DNA of 64,000 nucleotides from Hormiphora californensis (GCA_020137815.1 CM035361.1:5618960-5682959); one strand, 5' to 3'; positions 34,503 through 45,766 are shown, counted from the stretch's first letter. The notes: generated from the sequence alone by a model not told the origin. Numbers and translations are program-made.

Positions 34503-35670
34503 ATCACTGCACTGGCAAGTGCCCCGGGGCCCATCCACCCCCCCCCCCTTTCCAAGAAAGAAAGAAAAATGCGAGGGGCCGACAGGCCCCGAAGCTAGAG
34601 AGAGAGAATGAGTGTGTTTGAAGTAGGTACACTAGGGGAAAGAAGCCTCTAAAGTGCACACTCTCCCTTTCACTTCTACAGTGCAGTACCATACGAACGC
34701 GACGAGACCGGATTTCAGGATCAAATTACACAAGCATGCAGTTGAACTAGAGTTATGAAACTTGGTATCCAGCTTTCCTTTTACTATCACTGCTGGAATC
34801 CAAAGTTACAAACTGATTGGACCTAAGATGCCGAAACGGTAGTGGTGTCAAATCCGGGTATAAAAGTGTCGTCTATATATATATAGATATACCACCAAAA
34901 TCCCGGGAGCTTAGCTCTTGAAAACGATTAAAGCTTCAAAGTTGAAATTTTGTGGAGTCATAGTCCTCGATAGGGTGCGTGTAATAGGATATTTTTCGTT
35001 TCATACAACCTTAATTAAGACCTAATTATGCCCTAATTAAATATGCATTTCCCACCTATCTCCGGACTGGGTGGTCGGAGAGACTTTTTTATAGCTTATC
35101 CGAACCGGAAACGTCGATTTATGGGGGGTCGTTCCCCGAACAAAAAGTCGTATCTCGCACCCTTCTGGATTTATTCACATTTATGATTTTATGCATATCT
35201 TGAATATCTTTCAACTGGCTGATGTTAGGGACATGAAACATGTCTAATTCGACGCAGAATGGTCGATTTATAGGGGGTCGTTCCCCGAACAAAAAGTCGT
35301 ATCTCGCACCCTTCTTAATTTATGCACATATTTATGATTTAATACAATCATTCGCTGAATGACTGATACTAGAAACTTTGAATTGGTGTTTGACGTAAAA
35401 AGATCGAAGTATATGCAGCAGATTTACCAAAAAAGAGAAACATCATACCAAAAAGAAGAGAAACTAGTACCAAAAACCAATCAAATTGGTTTGGATGACC
35501 TGGGGCCCAAAGGCGTCGGGATGCAAAATGTTGGTAGGATAAAACATTACTTTTGTAGGAAAATCTAAAAATGCGTCAAGAAAAACACTATTGTAGCTGG
35601 TGAAGGTCGCATCCCGACGCCTTTGGGCCCCGGGTCATCCAAACCAATTTGATTGGTTTTTGGTACTAGT
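34503..35670 (+). mobile_element. Dispersed element R1, copy 2
   Basis: Near-identical to 11849-12778 and extends further, ending in a foldback at 35463-35670. It contains two direct copies of TCGTTCCCCGAACAAAAAG (near 35130 and 35278) where copy 1 has one. No protein-coding capacity was recognised. Confidence 0.8.
35463..35670. mobile_element. Foldback element, CTAG-CCAAAAACCAA family, copy 2
   Basis: A 208-bp palindrome. ACTAGTACCAAAAACCAATC at the left mirrors GATTGGTTTTTGGTACTAGT at the right, with GGGGCCCAAAGGCGTCGGGA inside both arms. The same left arm appears truncated at 12687-12778. Confidence 0.85.
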
Positions 35671-35914
35671 AACTAACTACACGTCTCTCACCCAGGTACA
35701 TTGTTTATATCTCCTGAACTCTTCAGTTCGTCAGCAGTCCGTGGTAGTCTGGTAGAGGTTGTCAAATTGTAATGTCAGTCAGTATAATATTGTCAAAATG
35801 TAATGAGGAATTAAGAAATTATTGGCCCCCTTTCTCTGTTGTATTATATATGTGTGTGCAGGTAAAATATTGGGTACAGTGCAGTACACAACGCCCAAAT
35901 AAAACAATTTGAAA

Positions 35915-35980
35915 TGACGTCAAAAAATGACGACACAAAATGACGTCACAAAGTGGTAATGACGTCACAAAATGACGTCA
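35915..35980. promoter_or_regulatory. Cluster of four CRE (TGACGTCA) sites
   Basis: Perfect TGACGTCA palindromes at 35915-35922, 35941-35948, 35960-35967 and 35973-35980. TGACGTCA binds CREB/ATF-type bZIP proteins. No gene start was recognised nearby; the closest feature is the 3' end of the 5'-nucleotidase gene at 36.6 kb. It could be an enhancer or simply a short tandem repeat. Confidence 0.55.
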
Positions 35981-36606
35981 CACTACGTACGATTGGAGGA
36001 TGGTATGCTGCCTGTGACTTGATGTTTTGTTTCGCATTAATTTGGGAGTCTGACTTCGTCTCTTTTCCGCTAGATTACTTCGCTTCCTGTAGAGAGATAT
36101 TTAGTTAATCAATTAGTGTGAAACTATTTATCACATCTGACCACACGTCACCATAAATATTCATGATTTTTTCCCCGCCCGGTGAATGCCGAAGGCATTC
36201 ACCCGGATGCCTTTTGTAAAAAGGCATAGGGGTTTAGAATTCGACAATTTTATTTTACATACTAGTGAAGTGTCACGCTTTTTTTGTAACGTAACCCGCT
36301 CAGTTGCGAGGGACAACGATGTTGCTCCTTCATCAAATACTTCAATGGCACGTTTTCAGGAAATGTGAGCCGTGCAATGTGGCGCACAATTTAGTGATAC
36401 TAAAACACAATGATTTGTTCTATACGGTTTGACTGATTCATAGATGATCGGAAATGCCTGTCCCGCCTTCCCATTAGATGGTTATGAAAATAAAGGTTGG
36501 CGGGGAAACATAGCATTATGAAACATAATGCAGTTATTCTTGTTATGCTGTTTTATTTTAATCAAAGTTTAATGTTGGAAGTAATAATAAAAGAATGATA
36601 AAATCC

Positions 36607-39600
36607 TTACTTTTCCATTTCCTCAAAGTGGTTCAGTATCAGGGTGTCCAATATCGGTCCATCATCATCACCACCTATCCTGGGAGCCTTGGAGAACATC
36701 GTATAACCATCCTTTCCCCGGGATATGTACTCCTTTACAGCTACCTTGTATACCTAGAGAGAGATATTGTACATTGTACATTGTGTACCTAGAGAGAAAT
36801 ACATTGTATGTTGTACATTGTATACCTAGAGAGAAATACATTGTAATGTACATTGTATACCTACAGAAATACATTGTATACATTGTATGTTGTACATTGT
36901 ACATACATTCTTTGTATACACAGCCATGTTTGGGGTTTATAAATTGAGATTATAGATGTGTGTAACTGGGTTCAAAACTAATCTATATATTAGCTGAGGG
37001 ATCAGATAATAAAACAAAGAGACATTAACATGGAAAACACAATTGAGAAGACACAATTGTCACAAACACACAAGTGCTAACCTTATCCATATCAATTGGT
37101 GAACCTAGTACTCGAACTGTATCTGTTAGGACTCTACTTCCAGGGTCCCTTGCAGGATCAAACCTGTCGGGGGAGAATTAGGTTGATATATGAAGTGAGG
37201 GGGGTGGGGGGTAGTGGGTACTGGTGGGGGAGAATTAGGTTAATATTTATTGGGGTTATGATCAGCTGTTTGTTAGATTTTAGGATTGATAACTGATCAA
37301 GGACCGGGGTGTGTTGAGTATCTCTCTTCACTTCTCCCACTTTGCCAGTTTGCCGGTCGGTTATAGCTGTCATGGGTTCAAGGTGGCATAATGAATAAGG
37401 GGGTCCATGATACCCCCTTGAATTCCATTATATAACTGATAAGGGGCTTTGGGGACATTATTGTGTGTAAATGGTTATTATATTCTATTTCATGATGGTA
37501 AGAGCTGTCTCTCTCCCTCTCTCTCCCTCTCCCCTCTCCTACAAAGAATGGAAAATGTAGAAGAGAGTTAACGAGTCTCTCTATCCCCCCATTGTCCTCT
37601 ATTAATAACTATTCATCTGGTGCAAGTATATAGCTCACAATCACCTTGGAGAGCTAGGCTATATAATAACCCTTATTATAGAGAGCAAAAACTCAACTCG
37701 CTTTATTATATTTTCAGTCCTTGCCATTCTTGTCTTTAGATAATTCTTTTGCTCGTGATCAATATAATACCAACCTGATTCCGGATTTGTGGTTGTTTTA
37801 TTGAGGATGACACAGGTTGTGGTACAATTACTGTTGGTGGCTGTTATTCTGGTTGCACTACCCCACTACGCAGCTGCCACAGGTAATATATATTGAATAT
37901 TGGAATAATATTGGGGTTTAGGGGGATCGCGATCTGCTTCCTCCCCCCCCCCCCCCACCCCCTCCACTCTATCATAATACTAGTAGTAGTAACTAAACCA
38001 ATACAGACCAATGGTTGGTGACAAGAAAATAAATGGTCGATTTAAAATCAACCCAATTCTTCCATCCCCCTCCACTCTATCATAATTGATAATACTAGTA
38101 CATAGTAGTAACTAAACCAATTATACAGACCAATGGTCGATTTAAAATCAACCCAATTATATTCCATTCAGTCTGGATACCAGTTACGTTAAATGCAGAG
38201 ATACCTTGGGACCTAGAAAATGTCCCAATCGAATTCAAAACCGACTCAACACTTGGCAGTAAGGATTACGTTAGGTTTGCTTTTGTGAAGATAAAACACG
38301 ATGGCACCAGCGAATGGCTGACAGCGTTGTGGATTAGATTTTATGGAAATGTAATAGGAATATCCATCGGGGCTTGTTCCAACTCTAACAAGAATATTGA
38401 CATGACTCAGTGCCAGGGCAATGAACGGGTCTGGAGGGTCCAAAAAGGAGAGGACACTTTAGAGACGTTCTGTAATGGAGTGTCTATCTTCAACTACCAG
38501 ATTAGTGAGGGGACAGGGAATTGTAGGGAGAAGCTGCAGGGAGATATAGTAGATGCGATAAAATTTGCTACATATAGCGAAGCAGATGGTGGTCCTGCAG
38601 CAGACTTCTATAGAGGATTAAGTATACGTAAGTAAATCATAATAACAGAAACATATTGGTAGGTTACAGCGCTTTTAATTGGGGACAGTTACTTGGGCCA
38701 TATAATATGATAGTTGCCTTGATCGACCCTCTTTCCATGCAGGGAGGGTTAGAACATATTATACAGTCGGACCCCGATTTACCGAAACTGGGGAATCGGG
38801 GTCCGACTGTATATTAATATAATGGAATGTGCAGAGGGTTAGAACATGTACATATATGCAATGGATATATGTTGAAAAAGATGGGCATCTTTTTCAATGT
38901 AAATTCCTGTTGTGTGTCACGTGACTGGTTATCAGCCAATCAGGGACCAGTATTTCCTGATTCGGTCGGTTCCTGTTGTGTGGTAAGCTACAGGCGTTAT
39001 AACAAGAGTTCACTAGATCGTAAGTTGCCACAAAGCTGTACAGGCTATCTGACGGCCATTCTCAGACCTCAGTGCGGGTCCGGTAATGCTGTTTTTGACG
39101 ATGATGGTGTGTATTATAATAATCGGGTGGGGGGGGGGGCAAAAAATAATCACAATGAAAAGAATTCCCATAAAAACAGGTTAACAACTTACGTGAACGA
39201 GACGCCTGAGACCTGTGGGAATCTCCCTTCCAATTCTGGGTATTTTGATACACCGTTCTCTAGTGCTCCTATAACTTGGGATCCTGAAGAGGAGGGGGGA
39301 TTTGTCAAGTGAATCCTGAGGAGTTGAGAATTGTCAGGCACTGACTTAGCGGTGTGGAGAGGACAGTCTTGTATGAGAGGGGGATGCGGGTGGTAAGGAG
39401 AAGCTGGTGTGTTTATCTTGGTCTTATATATCCGTTCTTTTAGTGCTAACCTCAAAGTGTAGTATTGGTCACGTGAGTCGTTAGTTTAATTATTTAGTTA
39501 TCTAAATAATCAATAAGTTAACTAACCTGTGCATTCTAGAAGTAACAACTCATCGAAAATTGGGAGGATTTTCTTAAGATCCTTCATACGGAGCTCCCCT

Positions 39601-42600
39601 GCTGGAAACAAATGGTCTGCTCTTAACGTACCGCTGAAAACAGGTAATAAAATAATTAGTGATATTATATTAGTTAATAGTACAATAATTAATAGTTGTT
39701 AGTGCAGTCATTAGTCACAGAGTAATTAAAGTGAATATAACGGGATAATTAAGGGATAATGAACGGGAAAGGGTTTCGCCCTCCAAGTCCATACCTATTC
39801 AGTATACTGTTATACTCCATACCTGTTCAGTAGTGCCACATCAGCCTTCATTGCGACCCTCATGACATCCGTTATGAAGTTACCTGCAGGTGAAATGTAT
39901 TAGACATGTTAACTCATGTTAACACATGTTAACACATGTTAACTCATGTTAACTCATGGACTAAGTAGCATGTTAACTCATGTTAACTCTGGAAGAAACA
40001 GGTGATTTTATATAGTTATTCAAAACTAATTAATCGTACTTTTACTTTAGTTAATATTTCCTTATCTCTCCTCTTTACAATTACCTGTATTGCACTCCCG
40101 TGTTCTAATGTGTGCAAATCGTGTTTCCAAGTCAACTGAAAACACTCCAACCACTTTCTCCAGTTCTCCTGACATTTTACCTGCCATGGTTAGGGGGTAA
40201 TTAGTTAATTAAATGAGTAATTAATTAAGTAGTTAAATAGTTAAAGAAACTTAATCGAGTAATAAAGTAATCAAGTGTTATCATTCTGATCTCACCTCCC
40301 CCTTACCATTGTATTCGTTGACAACTTCAATCATTTTGGGGCAACAGGGAAGATCAGATGTTACCTCTAGCTTTTCTACTACCGTCTTTATCTGAAGAGG
40401 TTAACAACTTTGAAAACTGTGTCCGTTATTGAACCGTTTTTTGACTTTTGAGTTCACATTACAGCTAACCCGGTCGCTTGTAGTGGGAAAACGGTAATGG
40501 AGAACGGAGATACGGTAAGAAGTACGGACACTGGACAGCGGGTATAATATTCCAATCTATACATACCGGGTGGTCGGGAGATATCCTAACTGTTACTTTT
40601 GAGAATTCTCTGAAATCTGTTCCACTCTTGACAATTGTCCTGTGATTCCTCTGAAAATGGGGGAGAATTTAACTTTTAGTCAACAAAAGTTCACTGTTCA
40701 TGGACACACAAATGCATAATGTTTTCGGGGAAATTGTCTGTCTAATATTGTATTTGTACTTTGTCAGTAGTTGTTGTAACTGTATTGTCAATAGAAAAAG
40801 GGTCTCGTCCTTTAAGTGTGAAAAAGTCAACCTTTCCATCTGCATCCAGCTGTATTTCCATCTGTCAGTAAACAAGTGTCAGTTATTGTCAGTCAGTCAG
40901 ACTCTGAATTATAATAATCTCAAAATCTCTGACTCAGAGATTTTGAGATTATTATAATTCAATGTTTGTTGTTCAAAAGCTACAATACAATTGCATTGTT
41001 TCAACTGATTTTGAACTATAACCTCCCTATCCCTACCTCTTCAACTCCATAGTTATGATCGTGCCCTCCCAAAACTAAATCCACGTGCTTTGCACACACT
41101 GCCAGTCGTCTATCATTATTCCACCTCATGTGAGTCAGTGCTATCACTATATCACATCCCTTTTCCTCCTTTAACATTGCTCCTGAGAGTGTTAGGGGTG
41201 ATAACAAGAAGATATCATATTGCTAGTATAACAGTAAATCGTGGATAGCGGTTTTCTTGCAACTGCAGGAGCGCTTGTCAGCGCTAATGTCTCCTCTCAT
41301 CCGCGCGCGCGTGTTCAAAGCTCTAGGCGCGGTCGTCAGGTGAGTGTTGTCAAAAAAGTAGGTGTAAAAGAGGCACGCCGCGCGTTCCATACAGTCGTTA
41401 GATTTCTAATCTTGCACAGTGCACTTTTGCAGAAATCTTGCAGTCAAAATAAATCGTCTTTTTATAAGGGGTGTCCCGAAAAAACATGCCCAATATAAAG
41501 AGGAAAGAAACACCCTTTACTAACCGTAGCTATCAGCTGATTCGAGGTAGTCAGTGTAAATAATTTCATCCATTTCGATAGTAGATAGAGTTTCCATCCA
41601 ACCCAATTCAACTAAACCAAGCAACCCTATCTGGAAATATGAGATTAGTTGTCAGACACTGACTGTTATACACCACGCAACCTCGGCCCGGTGCGAAGAG
41701 GAAGGTCTTATATGAGACAAGATATTAGGAATTGAGTAGAACCATATCTGGAAATATGAGATTTAGAAAAGAGTTGAATTCAGATACAGACATGGTGTAC
41801 ACTATGAAGGGGGAAACGAACCATAAAGACTGGGATAGTCAGACTGCCAAGAATTGAAAAGTTTGGTAATTGGCCGGTATAATTACGAGGTATTAGCCCA
41901 TTCTGGTAGTACAATTGACAAATCAGATACCACGCTGCATTCTAGCGGTATCATACATAGATCGACCACACCTCCCTTGATGTTCTAACCGAGTGAGGGA
42001 GGGTCGACCACACCTCCCGTGCAATCTTGTTTACATGATCGTATTTTGTCAAACTAATGAAATCTTATGGGGCGAATGCAGATGTAATGAAAACAATAAA
42101 CAACAACTTCAAGTACTATACATATAAGGAGGAAGGTTAACTGTCTGGTGACGTCATCATTTCCAAGGAACTATAACTGTGATGTCACTAATAATTTACT
42201 GGAGAATTCACCGCAACATTCAATGCCCCCCCCCCCCCCTTTTCCGTGATACAGCTCTAATATAAACAAGTTTGCAAACTGCAACTGCAGGGCGTGCAGC
42301 TGCAACTGATGTGGGAAAAATAAGAGAGAAGTAGAAAGATAGGGGTCAATCATGTGGCTGCAGAGTTTAACATCTGTCAAACCGTGGACACAGGTACATG
42401 TTATGTAATACAGGGAGTGATAAATGTTAGCACGGGGAGGTCTCAAAAAACAAGAAAGATAGATAGAGAGAGAGGGATAGAAATTAGATAGAGATAATTG
42501 AATTTATTACCCGTATTCCACAGTGGTCAATAACAAGATATTCCTGTCCGTTTCCAAGTGGTTCTCCCGTTTCCCTGGGATTGATGTTACATGTTAGAGG

Positions 42601-45139
42601 GATTACATATATGTAATCTAACATCCCTCTAACATGTAATAATGTATATTACATGTTGGAATGTTACATGTGGATACATCATACAGGATAAAAAGTCTAA
42701 GCTCCAAGCCTCCTTTACAAATTGTGTCGTCGCGGCTCGAAGTGAGAGAGGATCGAGCAGTAAAAGTTAAAAAAGAGGGACGTGGTGGATCGAACGACCA
42801 CAGGTAGTCTTCAGACCTATAACAGCATATAATATTGTATCAGCTTTAAAAGACTCGATACACACATAGTTGTAGTAACAAGCATTGTTTTACACTTTTA
42901 CAGTGTATGTGTACAGGTGTGTATATTTGTTCAAGTTTGTCTGCGTGTGTGTGTATGTGTAAAGTAGTACAAAGGTGTGCAACTATGCACTCGTTTATAC
43001 ATCAACATGTGTGATGAGTACACAATTCACACTCCTTATTTTTTGTACTTGGCCATTGATGACCGACAGTATACGACTAGAGTTTAAAGTGTGTAGTTGT
43101 ACTTTAAGCAATACTAAAAGTAATACTTTTTAACACTTTTTGTCACACAAACGAGAACACACAAACACACGCACACACACAATTTCACTCAGTCTAACTC
43201 AATAAACACACATACTGCGACACGCCAAGGCACATTCTCTGCTTCAGCGTTTGTAAAAATACACATGTTTTACAAAACACATGTTTTACAAAACACATGA
43301 ACTATTTGTGTAGCTGTGAAGTGCTTTGAGGATTGTAAATTTCTAACCTTTTAATGTATTTTCTAGGTTGAATAATTGTGGGAGGAATTCAGAAGAGAGA
43401 GAGGTAGAAAGAGATGGAGAGCGCCAAAGCGGAATAAGAAGTAGTTTCAATAACAATAATCTGTAAAATCTTAACACACGTCTGCAGACATACTTATCGA
43501 TAACATTAGTCATCAGCCAGGGAAAGTTGGTAGCACCTTTCAGTTCTAATAAATCATCTAAACCGAAATCTGAAAAGAACGAGATGTGTATTTTTTAAAA
43601 GTTTTGGGGGGGGGGCGGAGAGGGTCCACTGGACTACTTTAGTAAGGCAGGTCCAGCCCTTAGTCCAGTTTAGACCGTCGGCCAAATTCAGGGTACCGTT
43701 TGACTTTTTTAGGACTCGACCCCCCCCCCCCCACCGGCCCCTATAGTTTTTTAGAAGTACATTGAAGGAGGCGTGAACTTTGAATTTAGTAACTTGTTAC
43801 TACTAGTTTGGCTAATACGTCAATCGTTAGACAATGCCAGTGACATCCAACCGTTATTTCTCCGGTTGGCTGGCACTACCTAGAATAACGACTTTATGGT
43901 ATAAACGGGTTTTATATTCAACTAATTATCAGTCCGGATAGCACGGTTGACTGTCAAAACAATAACAAGAGCTTGTCGATAATCGTCACTGATTTAACAA
44001 CTTTCGGCAATATTCTATTGGTGTTAGCCAGATTTTCTCTCCCAAAAAGTACAGAATCTCTAGCACACTGAACCAGGAACCGACCGAATAAGGAAGTACT
44101 GGCCCCTGATTGGCTGATAACCAGTCACGTGACCTAAATAACGAGTTCTGATTGGTTGTTGCCACAAGACCCTTACCGAAATCATGGTTGCCATACACAG
44201 CAGCGGATATATTCAGAGCGTTTAGGACTGGAACCATTTGAATACCCTTGAACAGCGTGCTCACTGAGAGAGGGGGATGAGGAGTGAGATTTAGCTTTAC
44301 AGGTGCTCTCATTGTTTTTGTCTTTTTCAACAACAAAAAACTCAACTAAAAATCACAGTATTAATTCTACAATAAAAAACGCGTCTATCATTTTTCTCAG
44401 CCGGAACTCGGAAGGAGAAATCAAAACTTATTCACTAATCATGTTTATCATACTTACTAGATGAAGGGTTGAATGCGTCCCCACTGAATAAAACTATGAG
44501 CTCCGGGTCAGCTGCTACCATATCCCTAATTTTCTGGACAAATCTTGCTGCCCCTCCGATCGGTTCCTGACCCTCAGTTCCATCCTGCAAAATAAGGGAT
44601 AACTTGGATAAAGAGCCATCCTGCAAAATAAGGGAGGTATATAACTTGGATAAAGAGCCATCCTGCAAAATAAGGGAGGGATATAACTTGGATAAAGAGC
44701 CATCCTGCAAAATAAGGGAGGGATATAACTTGGATAAAGAGCCATCCTGCAAGGGAGGGATATAACTTGGATACAGAGCCATCCTGCAAAATAAGGGAGG
44801 GGGATAACTTGGATACAGAGCCATCTAACTTAACAGGGGGCGGTTGGAAAGTGGAAACTCCCGCCTGGAACCTGATAGTGATACCATGTTGCGTGACATG
44901 AATCTCTCTATCTATAGAGCTCTCAATTCTCTTGCAATGCACACTTTGGGATTTTATGACGTTATGTATGTGATACATATGTGTATAAAAGAAATGTGCA
45001 AGCCTAATCAATGCACACGCATTAATTGACTGTTTATGTACGTTCCATAGTTTTGGACGGTGTCCAAATTAAAAGTGATACACAGGTGCAGCTGTACAGG
45101 AAGAGGGGAGAGTGAGAGAGAGAAAGAGAAAAAGAGAGA

Positions 45140-45237
<98 letters not shown>

Positions 45238-45766
45238 GAGAGAAAGGTGAATTATGAAAGCATATCATCGTCACATGCGATAAACAACCAGGATGGTTCA
45301 GCCATGAAAACAGTATATCTCATGCTCCTTTCTCGGAACGTGTTCATTGCACGTCGCGGGCTGCCCGGCCGCCAGCCCTCCAAACCCGGGTGAAAATGCT
45401 AACAACAGTGAAATTACATGAGATAAACTACATCGCGTGCATGTAATTTCACTGTTGTTAGCATTTTTACCCGGGTTTGGAGGGCTGGCGGGATAGCCCG
45501 CGATGTGCAATGACTACTCCAACGTGTTTCGAAAATGCAGCACCAGGCTTGAAGAAAATGATCTTTAGTTTAGAAAATAGACCAGCGGACTCTAAATTTA
45601 CTAACTTTACCTCAATATTGTAGACATCGTTAAAATGTATTATCTTTAAAATTCCACTGCTCTCCACTGCACCATTAGTATCGGTATGGTTTCCATTGGT
45701 CTGGGCGGCTGAATTAAAATCTCTGCTAACCCTGCACCCCATAATATCATCCTCCTGTAAAGTCAT
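36607..45766 (-). CDS. 5'-nucleotidase/UshA-family metallophosphoesterase
   Basis: Fifteen exons in phase: 45766-45611, 44584-44458, 44263-44177, 43569-43494, 42574-42511, 41630-41525, 41182-41037, 40650-40567, 40391-40307, 40180-40085, 39883-39823, 39633-39527, 39283-39193, 37163-37082 and 36753-36607, giving 504 residues. Metal-site motifs are present in order: IIHFNDVYNIE (residues 42-52), FSGDAFNPS, AVYGNHDFG, IALTHMRWNNDRR and LGGHDHNYG. The C-terminal 5'-nucleotidase domain follows (RTRECNT-GNF, SGTLRADHLFPAGEL, GRFPQVSG, YISRGKDGYTMF). In motif 1 the usual Asp-x-His reads Asp-Val-Tyr, as in the NDVYN subgroup of the family. No signal peptide or membrane anchor is seen, so it is probably cytosolic. 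Substrate is inferred only as a phosphomonoester, possibly a nucleotide. A weak donor (GTAAGG) overlaps the stop, so a further C-terminal exon is possible. Confidence 0.92.
36750..36905 (-). repeat. Tandem copies of the last 5'-nucleotidase acceptor
   Basis: On the minus strand TTTCTCTCTAG|GTA or close variants occur at the true exon start (AG next to 36753) and again near 36787, 36824 and 36859, separated by ACATTGTAC-type filler. Each upstream copy repeats the splice acceptor and the first bases of the exon. Confidence 0.8.
37807..38635 (+). CDS. Secreted protein nested in a 5'-nucleotidase intron
   Basis: Two exons, 37807-37882 and 38172-38635, join in phase 1 to give 179 residues. The first exon encodes a clear signal peptide (MTQVVVQLLLVAVILVALP then AAA). 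The mature part is a single compact domain of about 150 residues (starting VWIPVTLNAEIPWDL) with five cysteines and alternating hydrophobic residues suggesting beta strands. I do not recognise the family. The gene lies on the opposite strand inside the 5'-nucleotidase intron between the exons ending 39193 and starting 37163. A strong donor (TAC|GTAAGT at 38628) overlaps the last codons, so a longer product is possible, but no phase-compatible next exon was found. Confidence 0.7.
38764..38809. mobile_element. Minimal 46-bp pogo-like element
   Basis: CAGTCGGACCCCGATTTACC joined almost directly to GGAATCGGGGTCCGACTG, flanked by TA on both sides. It amounts to two terminal repeats with almost no interior. 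Confidence 0.85.
38917..38985 (-). mobile_element. CAGGAACCGA-type MITE, inverted copy
   Basis: Shares CACGTGACTGGTTATCAGCC and CGGTCGGTTCCTG with the copies at 21.36 and 44.07 kb. It lies in the same intron as the nested gene. Confidence 0.6.
39790..39835 (-). repeat. Duplicated splice donor in 5'-nucleotidase gene
   Basis: On the minus strand TACTGAACAG|GTATGGA (true donor, exon end 39823) is repeated as TACTGAATAG|GTATGGA 28 bp downstream inside the intron. Confidence 0.8.
40906..40960. repeat. 55-bp perfect hairpin in intron
   Basis: GAATTATAATAATCTCAAAA and its complement meet at CTCTGACTCAGAG. It sits in an intron of the 5'-nucleotidase gene. Confidence 0.9.
41625..41765 (-). repeat. 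Duplicated splice acceptor in 5'-nucleotidase gene
   Basis: ATCTCATATTTCCAG|ATAG at the exon start (41630) is repeated about 118 bp upstream in the intron as AAATCTCATATTTCCAG|ATATGG near 41745-41765. Confidence 0.75.
44070..44165 (+). mobile_element. CAGGAACCGA-type MITE, intronic copy
   Basis: CAGGAACCGACCGAAT, then CTGATTGGCTGATAACCAGT and CACGTGACCTAAATAACGAG, matching the 21.36-kb copy. Inserted in a 5'-nucleotidase intron just downstream of the exon ending at 44177. Confidence 0.65.
44581..44825 (-). repeat. Six tandem 36-42-bp splice-acceptor units, partly in frame
   Basis: On the minus strand each unit reads GATGG(C)TCTTTATCC ... CTTATTTTGCAG and ends where the next GATGG begins. 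The true exon start (44584) has the same TTTTGCAG|GATGG junction. The units nearest the exon are 36 or 42 bp, multiples of three, and stay open, encoding repeats of DGSLSKLYPSLILQ in frame with the exon. One farther unit is 37 bp and breaks the frame. Confidence 0.92.
45113..45246. repeat. (GA)n microsatellite in intron 1
   Basis: Long GA array with a few GG interruptions in the first intron of the 5'-nucleotidase gene. Confidence 0.97.
45344..45513. mobile_element. 170-bp foldback element in intron 1
   Basis: TCATTGCACGTCGCGGGCT at the left is mirrored by AGCCCGCGATGTGCAATGA at the right, with CCAGCCCTCCAAACCCGGGT and its complement within the arms. Non-coding MITE-like element in the 5'-nucleotidase gene. 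Confidence 0.82.

Noticed and set aside
34504-34692. Met-rich short open frame shared by 11.9 and 34.6 kb
   Set aside because: It is part of repeat R1. In copy 1 it only appears to extend the GPCR N-terminus; the signal peptide starts at 11805.
38985-39135. Plus-strand coding-like stretch (YNKSSLDRKLPQSC...) after the nested gene
   Set aside because: Available acceptors need phase 2, but the nested gene's possible donor is phase 1. Part of it overlaps a MITE-derived segment. Left unassigned.
39895-39990. CATGTTAAC repeats as a possible CRISPR-like array
   Set aside because: Units are about 10 bp without spacers, so this is a simple tandem repeat in an intron of an animal gene.
42700-42830. 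tRNA-like signal on the minus strand (GTTCGATCCAC box-B-like, GTCTGAAGAC loop)
   Set aside because: The T-arm-like and anticodon-like pieces do not fold into a cloverleaf with correct stem lengths, and no acceptor stem pairs.
45008-45274. Ser-Leu and Arg-Glu repeat open frames at 0.4, 3.4, 7.4, 45.1, 50.1 and 52.5 kb
   Set aside because: Each one is a (GA)n/(CT)n microsatellite read in frame; no start context, domain or splicing evidence.
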